Assembly (NCBI RefSeq): GCF_008728515.1
Contig: NC_044984.1
Location: 89,017,181-89,081,180, forward strand
Direction: 5' to 3'
Source of the DNA: Papio anubis
Lineage: Eukaryota; Chordata; Mammalia; Primates; Cercopithecidae
Length of the DNA stretch: 64,000 bases
Positions 43,116 to 54,099 of this stretch are shown here, piece after piece. The first letter of the stretch is position 1. Every line of letters begins with the position of its first letter. Made by a program: the position numbers and the translations under genes. Below the pieces are notes generated by a model. That model did not search any database, was not told the origin of the DNA, and was given only the letters and a program-made list of their open reading frames with translations.

Positions 43116-43655
43116 TAACAAAATCTTTATTCTTGAAGAACACCTAAATAAAAACACCAATTAGCATCTTCAAACAAACATTTTTCACAAGCCAAAGGTA
43201 GAGAGAAGATAAATTTTCAAATATAGAAACAAGAGTACATGTCTTCCCTGATTAGACTTATTTAAATAAATAATGTAGCCAAGGCCTTAACGAATCCTTT
43301 GATGTACTTAAACACTGAACTCTGGGGAAAAAAAGTCCTGCTTTCTGTTGAAATAGTAAACTCAAATATTATACCAATATCAATGCATGAAATTCTTAAT
43401 GCATTATTTCTTTCCTTTCATGCTTCCTTCCACTTCTCTACCCATTTATTCTGCAATCTCTGCCCACCTCTGGGTAGAGAGGGACAAGTGAGTCACAAGT
43501 TACAAGGATGCCATGGCTCACAGCAGACTTGGGCACAGGTTGGGTAGAAGAGCACCCAAGCCAGGTATGAACTGAGAAAGGGACTCAGGGACGACCTTGT
43601 ATTTACGTTACCTTACATAAGCCTTCCACATCCTTATAGGGAAACAATTACACTT
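43116..43655. other. No gene seen; unassigned sequence
   Basis: AT-rich, then mixed. The end (43590-43655) may be the left part of the reversed MIR seen after the next Alu. Confidence 0.5.
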
Positions 43656-43943
43656 AATTTTTTTTTAAACAGGGTCTTCTTGTTCTGTTGCCTAAGCTGG
43701 AATGCAGTGGCGTGATCTTGGCTCACTGCAACCTCCACCTCCTGGGTTCAAGCGATTCTCCTGGCTCAGCCTCCTGAGTAGCTGGGACTAAAGGTGTGCA
43801 CTACCCCACCCAGCTAATTTTTGTATTTTTAGTAGAGATGGGGTTTCACCATGTTGGCTAGGTTGGTCTCGAACTGCTGACCATAAGTGATCTGCCCTCC
43901 TCCCAAGGTGCTGGGATTACAGGTGTGAGCCACCACGCCCAGC
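43656..43943 (-). mobile_element. AluS inserted in a MIR
   Basis: A full-length minus-strand Alu. TTACACTTA before it and CCACACTTA after it share ACACTTA as a short target duplication. Confidence 0.94.
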
Positions 43944-44060
43944 CACACTTATGGAAACTGAAGCTCAAATGGGTTAAGCAAATTGGCTAACATGATTTCA
44001 TACAGTTTGTAAGAGCCGGGATTTTAAAACCAGGCCTGTTGCCCCCAAAGCCCTGGCACC
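43944..44060 (-). mobile_element. MIR fragment (right part of an interrupted MIR)
   Basis: 'tatggaaactgaagctcaaa-tgggttaagcaaattggc' and 'gtaagagccgggattttaa' are reversed MIR text that begins directly after the Alu. Confidence 0.75.
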
Positions 44061-44069
44061 ATGCAGCTT

Positions 44070-44760
44070 CCTCACTTCAACATGCACAGCTGTCAGCACA
44101 CTAGGGGAGGGCTTTACCACAGCCTGCATTTAGAAGATCTGACCACTTCTCATCACCTCCACTGTCAACATTCTAGTCCAAGCCACTCTCATCACTCCCA
44201 CAGCTCTCCCTGGGCCAGTCCATGCCCACCTACAATTTCTTTTCAATCCAACAGCCCAGAAGACCTGTGCAAGACCTCTACTGGCTCAGGAACTGGCCTC
44301 CCCATCACCTCTCAGACCCTATGTCCCAGGACTCAACTCCCTGCTCACACTGCCCCAGCCACACAGCCTCCTTGCTGTGCCTCAAACACAACAGGCACAC
44401 TGCTGTATCAAGGAGTCCATGCATGCTGTTTTCCTGCCCTGGAATGTTCTTCCCTTAGATGGCTGCACAGCTTACTTCCCAGGTCTTTCCTCAATGTTTC
44501 CCCTGACAAGAGCTTTCTTTGAGTGTCCTGTTTAAAACTTCTTTCCTCTACCTCCACCTTGGGACTCCCCAGCCTTCTTGTCTATTTCTCAGCATTGCGC
44601 TTATCCACATTTAACATACTATATATTTTATGTGTAAGTGTGGCTTGTCTGCCTTGCCCTACCAGAATACATATTCCACAAGGGTAGGGATTTTTATTTT
44701 GTTCCCTGGGATGCCTAGCACATAGTAGGTGCTCAATACACATTTACTGAATGGATGTAC
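44070..44760 (+). mobile_element. L2 LINE 3' end
   Basis: A well-kept L2: 'acacagcctccttgctgtgcc', 'tttcctgccctggaatgttct', 'ggctgcacagcttacttccc', 'cagcattgcgcttatccaca' and the closing 'agcacatagtaggtgctcaa'. The 153-codon frame 44061-44522 is L2 remnant. Confidence 0.9.
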
Positions 44761-44764
44761 TGAA

Positions 44765-46095
44765 TTAGGCTAAAAGCCCAATCATTTTAAGTACAATTCA
44801 CATCTGTACCACTCATGAATGGACTCTGGCCTGACGTGCTACATAACCTGCTCCTGACTTGGTGGAAGGGTGGGCAATGAAGAGACAATTATCCAACCTA
44901 AAGAGCTAAAAGGAGCTCGTTCTTAAATTCAGTGCCATGAAAGGTGCCTGAGTGACTCCTTTTCCATACCACATGTTGTGGAGACATAGGTACCACTAAC
45001 CTCAATGCTACTCATCCTCAAGGTGTGGTCCTGGGTGAAGGGGACTCCTTGGGCTAGGACATTAGGGAAGGCAAAGAGCAGCCTACCTTTTGTCTTCTCT
45101 GCCCAAAGTGCTCATCAACAAAAAAACCTGCCTGGAGGTTTGGGGGCATCTCTGTTTTCCCCGGTGAAGCTCCACCTATCCACAAAAGGGCTCTTTTCTT
45201 ACATTGACCTTCTTGAACTCCCCATCTACGAAACCTCACCAGAGCTACCAATGAAAGGCACATGGGTTCAATTCTCCAAGAGGTCTCAGGCAGCAAAGTG
45301 TGAACTCTGAACCTGCCTACAGAATGACTGGCAGGAGCGAGCTATTCTAAGCATCTCAGTGTCTGCTGGATGGTGAGGAAACAAGCGCAACAAGGCTGCA
45401 CGAGGTCAAACAGCAAAAACGGTGCAGCAGCAAGACGGACCCTTTCCAAAGGGGAGCCTGTGCTGCAGAAGGTACAATGTCTGCCAGCTCTAAACTCATC
45501 CTCATGCTCAGTCCCTTGTGGGTTAGACTGGTGGTGGAGAAACGGGGATGACAAATAATGGGAAAGCCATAAGCACGTGACTTTTGTAAAATTCTAGGAC
45601 ACTTAAAGGGTGCCATTCTGTTCTGAAATTCTACGAAGGGACTAAAATCACTGCAAGATTGCTTCCAAAAGGCAAATAAAACCTCACTGAGAGATGGTAC
45701 TATAATTTCTTGAGTTTGCGTCATTCTGTTTTCTGTAGTTAGAAAAAAGGTGATGGATTTGGGTTACAAAGGCAGTGTTCCACTATAAAAACCTGCTGGT
45801 TGCCATGACAATTAACATCCCTGTTCCTCCCTCTTCTGCAGCATCCTTCTTCCATCTGAGTCAAATCAAAGAACCTAGCTATGACGCCCATGATTTAGTA
45901 TTTCCTCGGCATAGGATATAAATATATACACACATATACAAAATACATATGAAAGGCTCATCAGAGGTGAATCAAAGCCTTGAAAATTGATGCCACCTGT
46001 CCTCTCCCAATAATGTCCTACAAACAACAAGAGACATCCCTGCAGGAGGGTCCAAGCAGGAAAGGAGGGTGGGCCAGGAAGGCTAAACAGTCAAC
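44765..46095. other. No gene seen; 1.3 kb unassigned sequence
   Basis: Several overlapping frames on both strands between 45005 and 45724 show no domain and conflict with each other. A short (TA)(CA) tract lies near 45919-45950. Confidence 0.5.
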
Positions 46096-46099
46096 ACCC

Positions 46100-46330
46100 A
46101 GCCCTCCGGTCTAGAGCCTCTCAGGGTGGACTCTGGGGGAGTTCTTCCTGTGGAGGGCCCATGAGAAGCCAGGGCCCCGTGGAGAACAGTCCCTGCCACT
46201 CTGCAGTGTCATTATCTGTCTGCAGGTCTGTCCTCCCCAGCCTGAGCTCCTTGAGGGCAGTGCCCACATCTGACTGATCTCAGGGCCTCGCACAGTGCTG
46301 GGCACACTGTGAAGCACCAAGGGCGACGGA
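46100..46330 (+). mobile_element. Probable L2 3' end
   Basis: 'gagctccttgagggcagtgc-ccacatctgactgatctcagg' and 'gcacagtgctgggcacac' match the last part of L2. Confidence 0.55.
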
Positions 46331-46334
46331 GGGC

Positions 46335-46770
46335 ACTCTGGGGTAAAGCAGCCCCCCCTTACGTTTTCTATTGAGACCTCAAGATCGGGCCTAGCCTGCT
46401 TCTAATTGGCCCTGCTGGAGAAGAAAGCCAGGGGAGAATTCTACATCAGAGTTCTGAGGTATGAGCTTGGGACACCTACAGCACACTGCTGCCATGAGCT
46501 CCCATCCCTGGGGTCACAAGTCTTGACCACCAACCCTTCCCCAGACCTGGAGCAAAATTAAGAATAACTTAGAAAATAATAGCATGAATGTGACTGATCT
46601 TCTTCTCAGGACAAAGGCTGATCATTCAAATTTTGAATAGGGTTCAAATGGAGAACTTGCTATTTGAATATCACTATCACTCTGCTTAAATTTATTTTAA
46701 ATAAAAGTTATATATGCCCATTTAACATTTAATTGCAAAACATGGCTTGTTTTACAAAAGATATGAAGAT
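46335..46770. other. No gene seen; unassigned sequence
   Basis: Nothing was recognised. Confidence 0.5.
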
Positions 46771-46773
46771 ACA

Positions 46774-46997
46774 GGCCAGGTGTTGTGGCTCATGCCTGTA
46801 ATCCCAACACTTTGGGAGGCTGTAGCAGGCGGATCACTTGAGGTCAGGAGTCCGAGACCAGCCTGGCCAACATGGGGAAACCCTGTCTCTACAAAAAATA
46901 CAAAAATTAGCCGGGCGTGGTGGCAGGCACCTGTAGTCCCAGCTACTCGGGAGGCTGAGACATGAACCCAGGAGATGGAGGTTGCAGTGAGCCAAGA
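46774..46997 (+). mobile_element. Alu lacking its 3' end
   Basis: It starts correctly at GGCCAGG, but the right arm has lost part of its middle ('gaggctgagacatgaaccc') and stops at 'gcagtgagccaaga'. The last ~50 bases and the A tail are missing. An A-tail is normally required for insertion, so a later deletion is likely. Confidence 0.92.
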
Positions 46998-47094
46998 GGA
47001 AGAAAATAAAATCCCCATCATCCCATGACCTGGAGGTAGCTCGGGCCTACATTTGGGTTTTTACGTGGTCATCCTTGCAGATGTCTGGGCGCTT

Positions 47095-47290
47095 CTGTCT
47101 ACTGGTTAGGGGCACGGGCTCTGGAATGCAGAGCTACCTGGGTTCAGATTCTAGCCTTTTCACTTAGTGGGATGATCCTGGACAAGTCCTTAACCCCTGT
47201 TTGAGCCTCAGTTCTTCTTTCCTAACAGGAGGATAGCTGTGTCTCTTTCTTGGTGCTGCGTGAGAGCTGTTTTAACCCAGGTGAAGCCTT
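47095..47290 (+). mobile_element. MIR SINE
   Basis: 'tggttaggggcacgggctct', 'agctacctgggttcagattc', 'gatcctggacaagtccttaa' and 'tgtttgagcctcagttcttc' are MIR text. Confidence 0.9.
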
Positions 47291-47409
47291 TGTCATAGTG
47301 CTGGCAATGGCACTCCTACCCATTTATGCTAGCTTCATTAATATTCTATTTGTATGTGGCACTTTTTAAACAAAAGTGGTATTTTCTGTGTATATCTTGT
47401 AAACGTTTT

Positions 47410-47735
47410 GTTGTTGTTCTTTTGTTTTGTTTTGTTTTTGAGGCAGAGTCTCACTCTGTCGTCCAGGCTGAAGTGCAGTGGCACTATACTGGCTCACTGC
47501 AATCTTTGCCTCCTGGGTTCAAGCGATTCTTGTGCCTCGGCCTCCTGAGTTGCTGGGATTACAGGCGCCCGCTACCACACCCAGCTAATTTTTGTATTTT
47601 TAGTAGAGACAGGGTTTTGCCATATTGGCCAGGCTGGTCTCAAACTCCTGACCTCAAGAGATCTGCCCACCTCCCAAAGTGCTGGGATCCCTCCCAAAGT
47701 GCTGGGATTACATGTGTGAGCCATGGTGCCTGCCA
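47410..47735 (-). mobile_element. AluS with a small internal duplication
   Basis: A minus-strand Alu with a (TTTTG)n tail. CTCCCAAAGTGCTGGGAT is present twice in a row near 47671-47709. TAAACGTTTT and TAAATGTTTT flank the element. Confidence 0.95.
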
Positions 47736-47968
47736 TAAATGTTTTCAATCAACATAAAAGCATCACCACTTGACATGTCAATAAATATATTTTTATGACA
47801 TTGATCGTTTTACTTTTGAAACAAGAGCTCACTTTAGACCGTTCTTCCTCATCTTTTTAAAGGGTTGTCTGCCACAACTGAGAATCATTCCAAAGAAAGC
47901 TATGGAACCTCTCCCTAGAAATATGCACGTATGCATAAACACACATCAAATCCACAAAGCCGAGGGGA

Positions 47969-48374
47969 TATGGGCTGACTTGCGTACTCCGAAAAATTCA
48001 TATTGAAATCCTAACCCCCACTACCTCACAATGTAACTATATTTCAAGATAGGGACTTTAAAGAGGTAATTAGGCTCAAATGAGATCATTAGGGTGGGCC
48101 CTGACGCCATTTGACTGACGACCTCATAAGAAGAGAAAATCTGGACACAGACACGTAGAGGGAAAATGATGTGAAGACAGGAGAAAGACGGCCACCTACA
48201 AGCCCAGGAGGGAGGCCTGGAACAGCTCTTTTCCTCCTGGTTCTCAGAAGAAACCAGCTCTGCCAACACCTTGATCTCAGACTTTCAGCTTCCAGAACTG
48301 CATGAAAATAAATGCATTGTTTAAGCCACCCAGTCTGGGATACTTTGTTAAAGCAGCCCGAGCAAATTATCACA
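47969..48374 (+). mobile_element. MLT1-type LTR (MaLR)
   Basis: MLT1 order: 'aaaattcatattgaaatcct', 'ggactttaaagaggtaatta', 'tcattagggtgggccctga', 'gacggccacctacaagccc', 'caacaccttgatctcagact' and 'taagccacccagtctgggat'. A lone LTR of about 400 bp, which is full length for the family. Confidence 0.9.
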
Positions 48375-48661
48375 TTAGGTTAAGACAACACTGGTCCTAA
48401 TCTCAAGTAGTATATATAGTAGCGTTTAATGTATAACCTTTTCTATTCTGAAGTAACAAAACAACATTTAAAAAGTAACAGGATTATAAACTAACCTACT
48501 TTCTAACTGTGGAAACTGACACTCCAAACTTTTCATAATGCTGTAGTAGTAACATGAAAAAACAGGTAAATTCAGAAAAACAGATGAGGTGTGGGATTTC
48601 AGCCTTCTTCATCTCTGTTCATAGATTGCATTACTCTTAAAAGTATATTGACACTACTCAC

Positions 48662-49012
48662 GAATAAAAAGGAATGAACTCCTGTTATATGCAACAACAT
48701 GGAATGGCAAAAGCATTATGCTAAATGAAAGAAGCCACACTTAAAAAGGCTGCGTATCATATGATTCCATTTATACTGCATTATGAAAAAGCAAAAGTGT
48801 AAGGACAGAAATGAGATCAGTAACTGTCAGGTGCTAGGCAGAGAGAGGGCTGCCTATAAAGAGGTGAAAGAACTTTCCGGGGTGATAGAAATATTTTACA
48901 TCTTAATCAAACGTGGGTTATAAGACTGTATGTGTTCTTCATAATTCATAGGACTGTGCACTTAAAGCAGGAAATTTTACTGTATGTAAATTATCTCAAG
49001 AAATATTGATAC
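48662..49012 (+). mobile_element. Old L1 (L1M type) 3' end
   Basis: 'aaaggaatgaactcctgtta', 'aatgaaagaagccacactt', 'gtatcatatgattccattta' and 'gactgtgcacttaaagcag' are standard L1M 3' text. Confidence 0.88.
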
Positions 49013-49014
49013 AT

Positions 49015-49520
49015 TTGCTTTATTAGGCATTAACAAGAATAGAGATGTAAAATTATTGACTAGGTACAAAAACTGCCTGATAGCAAATTCAGAATAACTT
49101 TATATTTGCTTTCAGGCAAAATTAAAATACACAATCTATATACAAATACTATTCAACACCTACATAGACAATCTATCAGCATCATAAAAATTTTCTATTA
49201 TAGATACTAAAATGTGGCCTTAAAAAAATCACTACTGTAAGTACAGTAGTGATTACAGTACTGAGAAAGCTCTTTAAGAATGGATGCCAAAGTTGAAGAA
49301 ATTCTTTTTCCTTTGCCCCAGCAATGTCACTTCCTGGCATCTCCCCTTAAGAAACTCTCCCATGAATACAGAGACTGTCCCAGAATCAACCTACCTGTTC
49401 ACCATTAGAAGAATGGCTATAAACACACTCTGGTTTTATTCATATAGCAAAATAACATACAGCAGTAAAATATGAAAATGAAGTAGGATAAATTATAAAA
49501 ATACCACATTAGAAAACTGT
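49015..49520. other. No gene seen; AT-rich unassigned sequence with a perfect hairpin
   Basis: AT-rich DNA. It contains the inverted repeat listed separately at 49227-49254. Confidence 0.5.
49227..49254. repeat. Perfect 13-bp inverted repeat with 2-bp centre
   Basis: AATCACTACTGTA, then AG, then TACAGTAGTGATT. The arms are exact reverse complements. The motif TACAGTA recurs immediately after the right arm. No known element was recognised. Confidence 0.95.
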
Positions 49521-49528
49521 AATTATAA

Positions 49529-49878
49529 GGCCAGGCGTCGTGGCTCACGCATGTAATTCCAACACTTTGGGAAGCCAAGGCAGGCAGATCAGTTGAGGTC
49601 AGGAGTTCAAGACCAGCCTGGCCAACATGGTGAAATGCTGTCTCCACTAAAAATACAAAATTCGCTGGGTGTGGTGGTGCACATCTGTAGTCCCAGTTAC
49701 TTGGGAGCCTGAGGCAGGAGAATCACTTGAACCTGAAAGGTGAAAGATGCAGTGAGCCGAGATTGCACCATTGCACTGCAAGCTGGGCGACAGAGCAAGA
49801 CTCTGTCTCAGAAAGAAAAGAAAGAAAAGAAAAGAAAAGAAAAAAGAAGAGAAGAGAAGAGAAAAGAAAAAAAATTGT
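49529..49878 (+). mobile_element. AluS, outer member of an Alu-in-tail pair
   Basis: A full-length Alu with a long AAAG/AAGAG-rich tail (49810-49872). TGTAATTATAAG stands before it. The matching TGTAATTACAAG appears only after the next Alu (about 50178-50189). Confidence 0.95.
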
Positions 49879-50177
49879 GGCTGGGCGCGGTGGCTCAAGC
49901 CTATAATCCCAGCACTTTGGGAGGCTGAGATGGGCGGATCACGAGGTCAGGAGATCGAGACCATCCTAGCTAACATGGTGAAACCCCGTCTCTACTAAAA
50001 AATACAAAAAACTAGCCGGGCGAGGTGGCGGGCGCCTGTAGTCCCAGCTACTCGGGAGGCTGAGGCAGGAGAATGGCGTGAACGCGGGAGGCGGAGCTTG
50101 CAGTGAGCTGAGATCCGGCCACTGCATTCCGGCCTGGGCGACAGAGCGAGACTCCGTCTCAGGGGGAAAAAAAAAAA
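49879..50177 (+). mobile_element. Young AluY of the Old World monkey (AluYR) type
   Basis: It carries CTCAAGCCTATAATCCC, AAAAACTAGCCGGGCGAGG and GAGCTGAGATCCGGCC, which together I know from cercopithecoid AluYR elements. It was inserted into the A-rich tail of the older AluS. Its tail begins with an unusual GGGGG before the A run. Confidence 0.96.
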
Positions 50178-50189
50178 TGTAATTACAAG

Positions 50190-50970
50190 AGATGCCATGT
50201 ACGCAGAATTGTAACCCAAGAATACATATATTTAATTAAATACATCTAATACAATAAACTGTTTATGGATTCATCCAGTGTGTGAAAACATGCGAAGGAA
50301 TGATACACAGCTTCAGGTTATGGAGGCCTCTGAGGAGGTAGGAAGAGAGAAAAGCACCTAGATAGCTGTTTATGGGACCATTTATTTCTTAAAAACAAGT
50401 GACAGAAATTTGATGCAAACATGGCAAAATGTCAACATTCATTAAATCTAAGAGGTAGATATAATGGTATCATAGTTTCAAATTTTTTTTCCATGTTTGA
50501 AGCACTTAATAATTCAGTTTGTCTGCTTCCTATTTAATCACAGAGCCACTTGGTTAATGATGATGGTTTTCCCCAGGCACCAAACATTTGCCCCTCTTTG
50601 TGAAACAGTTGCTGTTTCTAATGGGCCATTTCATTACCTTATAATTTTGGAATCTGATGTCACTGCATTGACCTCTACATTAACTTCAACCTTAAATTAA
50701 ATTCACAACCACAGCAATCATAAACTTAGGAAAATTAAAGTCCACTGAGAAGTTAGTAAGCTTGCTGCCCTAGAAAAATATCCAGGCTCATTTTAGGCTG
50801 TCGTGTCAATAAACTAAGAAGCAACTATTTTAAAGAATCATTTACCAACAATTCACTGAATTAGTTACCTACAAGTAACCGTGATTTCTGAAATATCCAA
50901 AGTATCAGGAAACATTAACATAATATTTGTATTCAGATTTGGTATTCTTTGTTTTTCAATAGTATATATG
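50190..50970. other. No gene seen; AT-rich unassigned sequence
   Basis: Low-repeat DNA. A pyrimidine-rich stretch ending in CACAG near 50541 resembles a 3' splice site, but no coding text follows. Confidence 0.5.
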
Positions 50971-50974
50971 TTAT

Positions 50975-51284
50975 TATTTTTTATTTTTATTTTTTTTGAG
51001 ACAGAGTCTCAATCTGTTGCCCAGGCTGGAGTGCAAAGGTGTGATCTCAGCTCAATGCAACCTCTGCCTCCCGGGTTCAAATGATTCTCCCTACCTCAGC
51101 ATCCCAGCACCTGGCTAGGATTACAGGTGCCCACCATCACATCCAGCTAATTTTTTGTATTTTTAGTAGAGATGGGGTTTCACCATGTTGGCCAGGCTGT
51201 TCTCGAACTCCTGACCTCAGGCGATTCGCCCAGCTGGGCCTCCCAAAGTGCTGGGATTACAGGCATGAACCATTGTGCCCAACC
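50975..51284 (-). mobile_element. AluS
   Basis: A full-length minus-strand Alu. ATATATGTTATT on the left and ATATATGTATTT on the right look like its target duplication. Confidence 0.95.
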
Positions 51285-51299
51285 CATATATGTATTTTT

Positions 51300-52670
51300 C
51301 TTATTTATCTATCTGTTACCATTCTAATTACCCCAAACATGTAACAAATTATTTAAAAAATGAGGGTTGGGAAGGATCAACATTTAATTTAAAGAAGGCC
51401 CCAAGAATGCAAGACTATTTCATCCATTTCCTATTTGACCAAAAAAACAAAAATTTAAAAGCAGAAAAGTCTGTTGGAATGGTAGGCTCACTTTGCAAAA
51501 CTGTCCTTAAACAGCAACAAGTCTCAAGACCTCTCATTTTAAGTCTTTCTTTAAAAATAAGAACTTCATTTGAGCCCTGAATGCTTCAAAAACTTTCTTG
51601 GTATTAGATCATTTTAAACAGCCAGAGCGCTAGTCAAACTTCTCAATAGTTGAATTTAATATGCTCCCACCTACCCAAACAATAAAGCATTTCTAGGCGG
51701 TAGAAACAGATGTTGATTTTGCATAAGTGAGTGTCCCTACTGCTCCCCAGGTAGGGCATAAATGAGCCACCTGAATGAAAGAGACTCACTTTTAGTGCCC
51801 ACATGCCTAACAGATACCAATTCTGTGAATGCCTCTAAATTACCTGGCACACGAGGTAAGCTTTGGCTGGCTTTATGCAACAAATAGTACTTGATAATTT
51901 GCTTAAGTCAGGAGGCTTTTACAAGCATGGTGCGTTTCCCAAATGAAAGCACATGTAATCAGCATATTCATTCCATCCTTAATATGCTCTTGAATCAGGT
52001 TATAAAATGTTGTGTTTGTTTCTAGGCACAGCCCATTTTTAAACTCCTTCTGTGTCAGATGCAGAGATATGAGGCAGGTGGACTGTTCAATAATTAACAC
52101 AAGTGCATCTAGTGATATTTAGGAAGGCACGGGGTAACATACAAATAAGAATTAAGCCAAATAAGGAAACAGATTGTTACCTATAAATCTGAAATCCTGT
52201 TACATTCACTATCCTAACATGAGTGACAAACCAACTTAAATTTCCCAGTACAAACCCCAGCACAAGGATGTTAAATGTGTTTATTAAACAGGAGGAATGT
52301 GCAGGCTTGAAAGCAGTCTGGGGCTAACAAAGCAGAAGCAGTAGTCCTGTGCCCTGAAAAACACAAAGTTAGGCTGGGTTCCTGCTCTTCCATCTCCCAA
52401 ACTGGGATGGTGTGTCACAAATTACTTAAGGTGGCAACAGTGGCTTAGGAAGCAACAATACATATTCTTTGTACTATAACAGTTTTTGCAAACTGTAGAA
52501 GGGCAGGATTTTACAACATTAAGTCGAACTTGATGAGAGGTAACACTTAGTTCAAAAGAGAATTAAAAGCAAAATTATAAAACACACACAAAACTTTGCT
52601 CTCTTTTCCTCTTTTGGTCTTTCCTTACTGTAAATAATACTGGAGCTATGCCTGTTTTTGTGTATGTATG
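51300..52670. other. No gene seen; 1.4 kb low-repeat stretch
   Basis: No repeat was recognised. The segment at about 51900-52030 is AT-rich with many short motif-like words, and could be conserved non-coding DNA or plain unique sequence. Confidence 0.45.
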
Positions 52671-52675
52671 TGGGT

Positions 52676-52984
52676 TTTTTGTTTGTTTGTTTGTTTGTTT
52701 TGAGACGGAGTCTGGCTCTGTTGCCCAGGCTGGAGTGCAGTGGCACGATCTTGGCTCACTGCAACCTCCGCCTCCCAGGTTCGAACGATTCTCCTGTCTT
52801 AGCCTTCTGAGTAGCTGGGATTACAGATGCCCGCCACCACGCCCAGCTAATTTTTTTGTATTTTTAGTAGAGATGGGGTTTCACCATGTTGGTCAGGCTG
52901 GTCTCGAACTCCTGACCTCAAGTGATCCAACTGCCTCGGCCTCCCAAAGTGCTGGGATTACAGGCGTAAGCCACTGAGCCTGGC
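52676..52984 (-). mobile_element. AluS with a (TTTG)n tail
   Basis: A full-length minus-strand Alu. The tail is five GTTT units (52681-52700). Confidence 0.95.
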
Positions 52985-52989
52985 CTCAA

Positions 52990-53400
52990 AATGTTCATTT
53001 CAAATCCCTGGGGGAGAGGTTGGGAAGGGAAGAGGAAGAGGACTATCAATCCAGAATAAGTGAGGCAGAATTACAACTTTCTGAGTTCAACAGATTTAAA
53101 ACCCATGGAAAAAGTAGACATTTATAAAAACAAAACTTGACACATATGAACAGTGGTATATTTTTAAAGACAGGTAACAATGCAAAAAATTGCCCTGTAA
53201 TAACTGTATAGACATCTGAAAAGGAACTGAATAATTCTAACTCATTCAAAGATTCAAATATACAAAAATAAAAATCACAAAATATATTAGGAGAACATGG
53301 GCATGTGGGCTTTTAAAAAATCTCAAAGTACAAAGGCCATTCTAAGAATTATACAAATGTATAAACCAGAAAATTTGTAGATTTCTTCATGGCAAAATAT
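52990..53400. other. No gene seen; AT-rich unassigned sequence
   Basis: Nothing was recognised. Confidence 0.5.
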
Positions 53401-53401
53401 G

Positions 53402-53469
53402 GTTAGTATTTATTCAGTGCTTGCTATCCACAAGCTCTATGCTCAGCACACACAAAACATGTAATTCAG
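53402..53469 (-). mobile_element. MIR fragment next to an LTR
   Basis: 'agtatttattcagtgcttgc-tatccacaagctctatgctc' looks like the start of a reversed MIR that stops at the LTR boundary. Confidence 0.5.
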
Positions 53470-54052
53470 TGCGACAGGCAGAATTCTAAGATGACTCCCA
53501 ACATGGTACCCTTCCACAAGCGAGACTTTTGAACATGATGGAATTTCACTCCTATGGGTATATTATGCTATAGGGAAAAATAATGGACTTTTGCAGACAT
53601 AATTAAGGCCCCTAATCAGTTGACTTCAATTAATCAAAAGGCAGAGTGCCTAGGTGGGCCTAAACTAATCAGGTGAACTCCTTAAAAGAGGATCTAGAAG
53701 TAAAAGACAAAATGCAACAAAGATGCTATCCCATCGCCCTTGAAGAAACAAACTTCATGCTATGGAACATGCCATGTGGCAGAAAACAGTGAAGAGCCTC
53801 TGGGGGCTGAGGGTCTCAGGTCTAGAGTTGCAAGAAACCTAACCCTGTAAATATCCAGTGAGCTTGGGAAAGGATCCCAAGCTTAAGAAGAGACTGCAGT
53901 CCTGGTTGACACCTTGATTTCAGGCTGATGACACTCTTGGCAGAGGATGCAGTTAAGCTGCACCTGGACTCTAGGCCTATGGAAACTCTGAGATAATTAA
54001 ATGGGTGTTGTTTTTTGAAGTTGCTCAGTTTATGGTACTTTGTTACACAACA
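53470..54052 (+). mobile_element. ERVL/MaLR-like solo LTR, subfamily unresolved
   Basis: About 580 bp with TG and CA ends: 'caggcagaattctaagatga', 'cagacataattaaggcccct', 'tcaattaatcaaaaggcag', 'gttgacaccttgatttcagg', 'ctgagataattaaatgggt' and the close 'actttgttacacaaca'. An A run (54055-54071) follows directly. Confidence 0.75.
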
Positions 54053-54099
54053 GTAAAAAAAAAAAAAAAAAATAGAGTCAGGAATGACAAGCTGGGAAA

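Noticed and set aside
44061..44522. 153-codon open frame
   Set aside because: It lies in an L2 3' end, and a second frame (44222-44458) is open over the same sequence.
47326..47757. 143-codon plus-strand open frame
   Set aside because: Nearly all of it is a minus-strand Alu read from the other strand, with familiar Alu peptide words.
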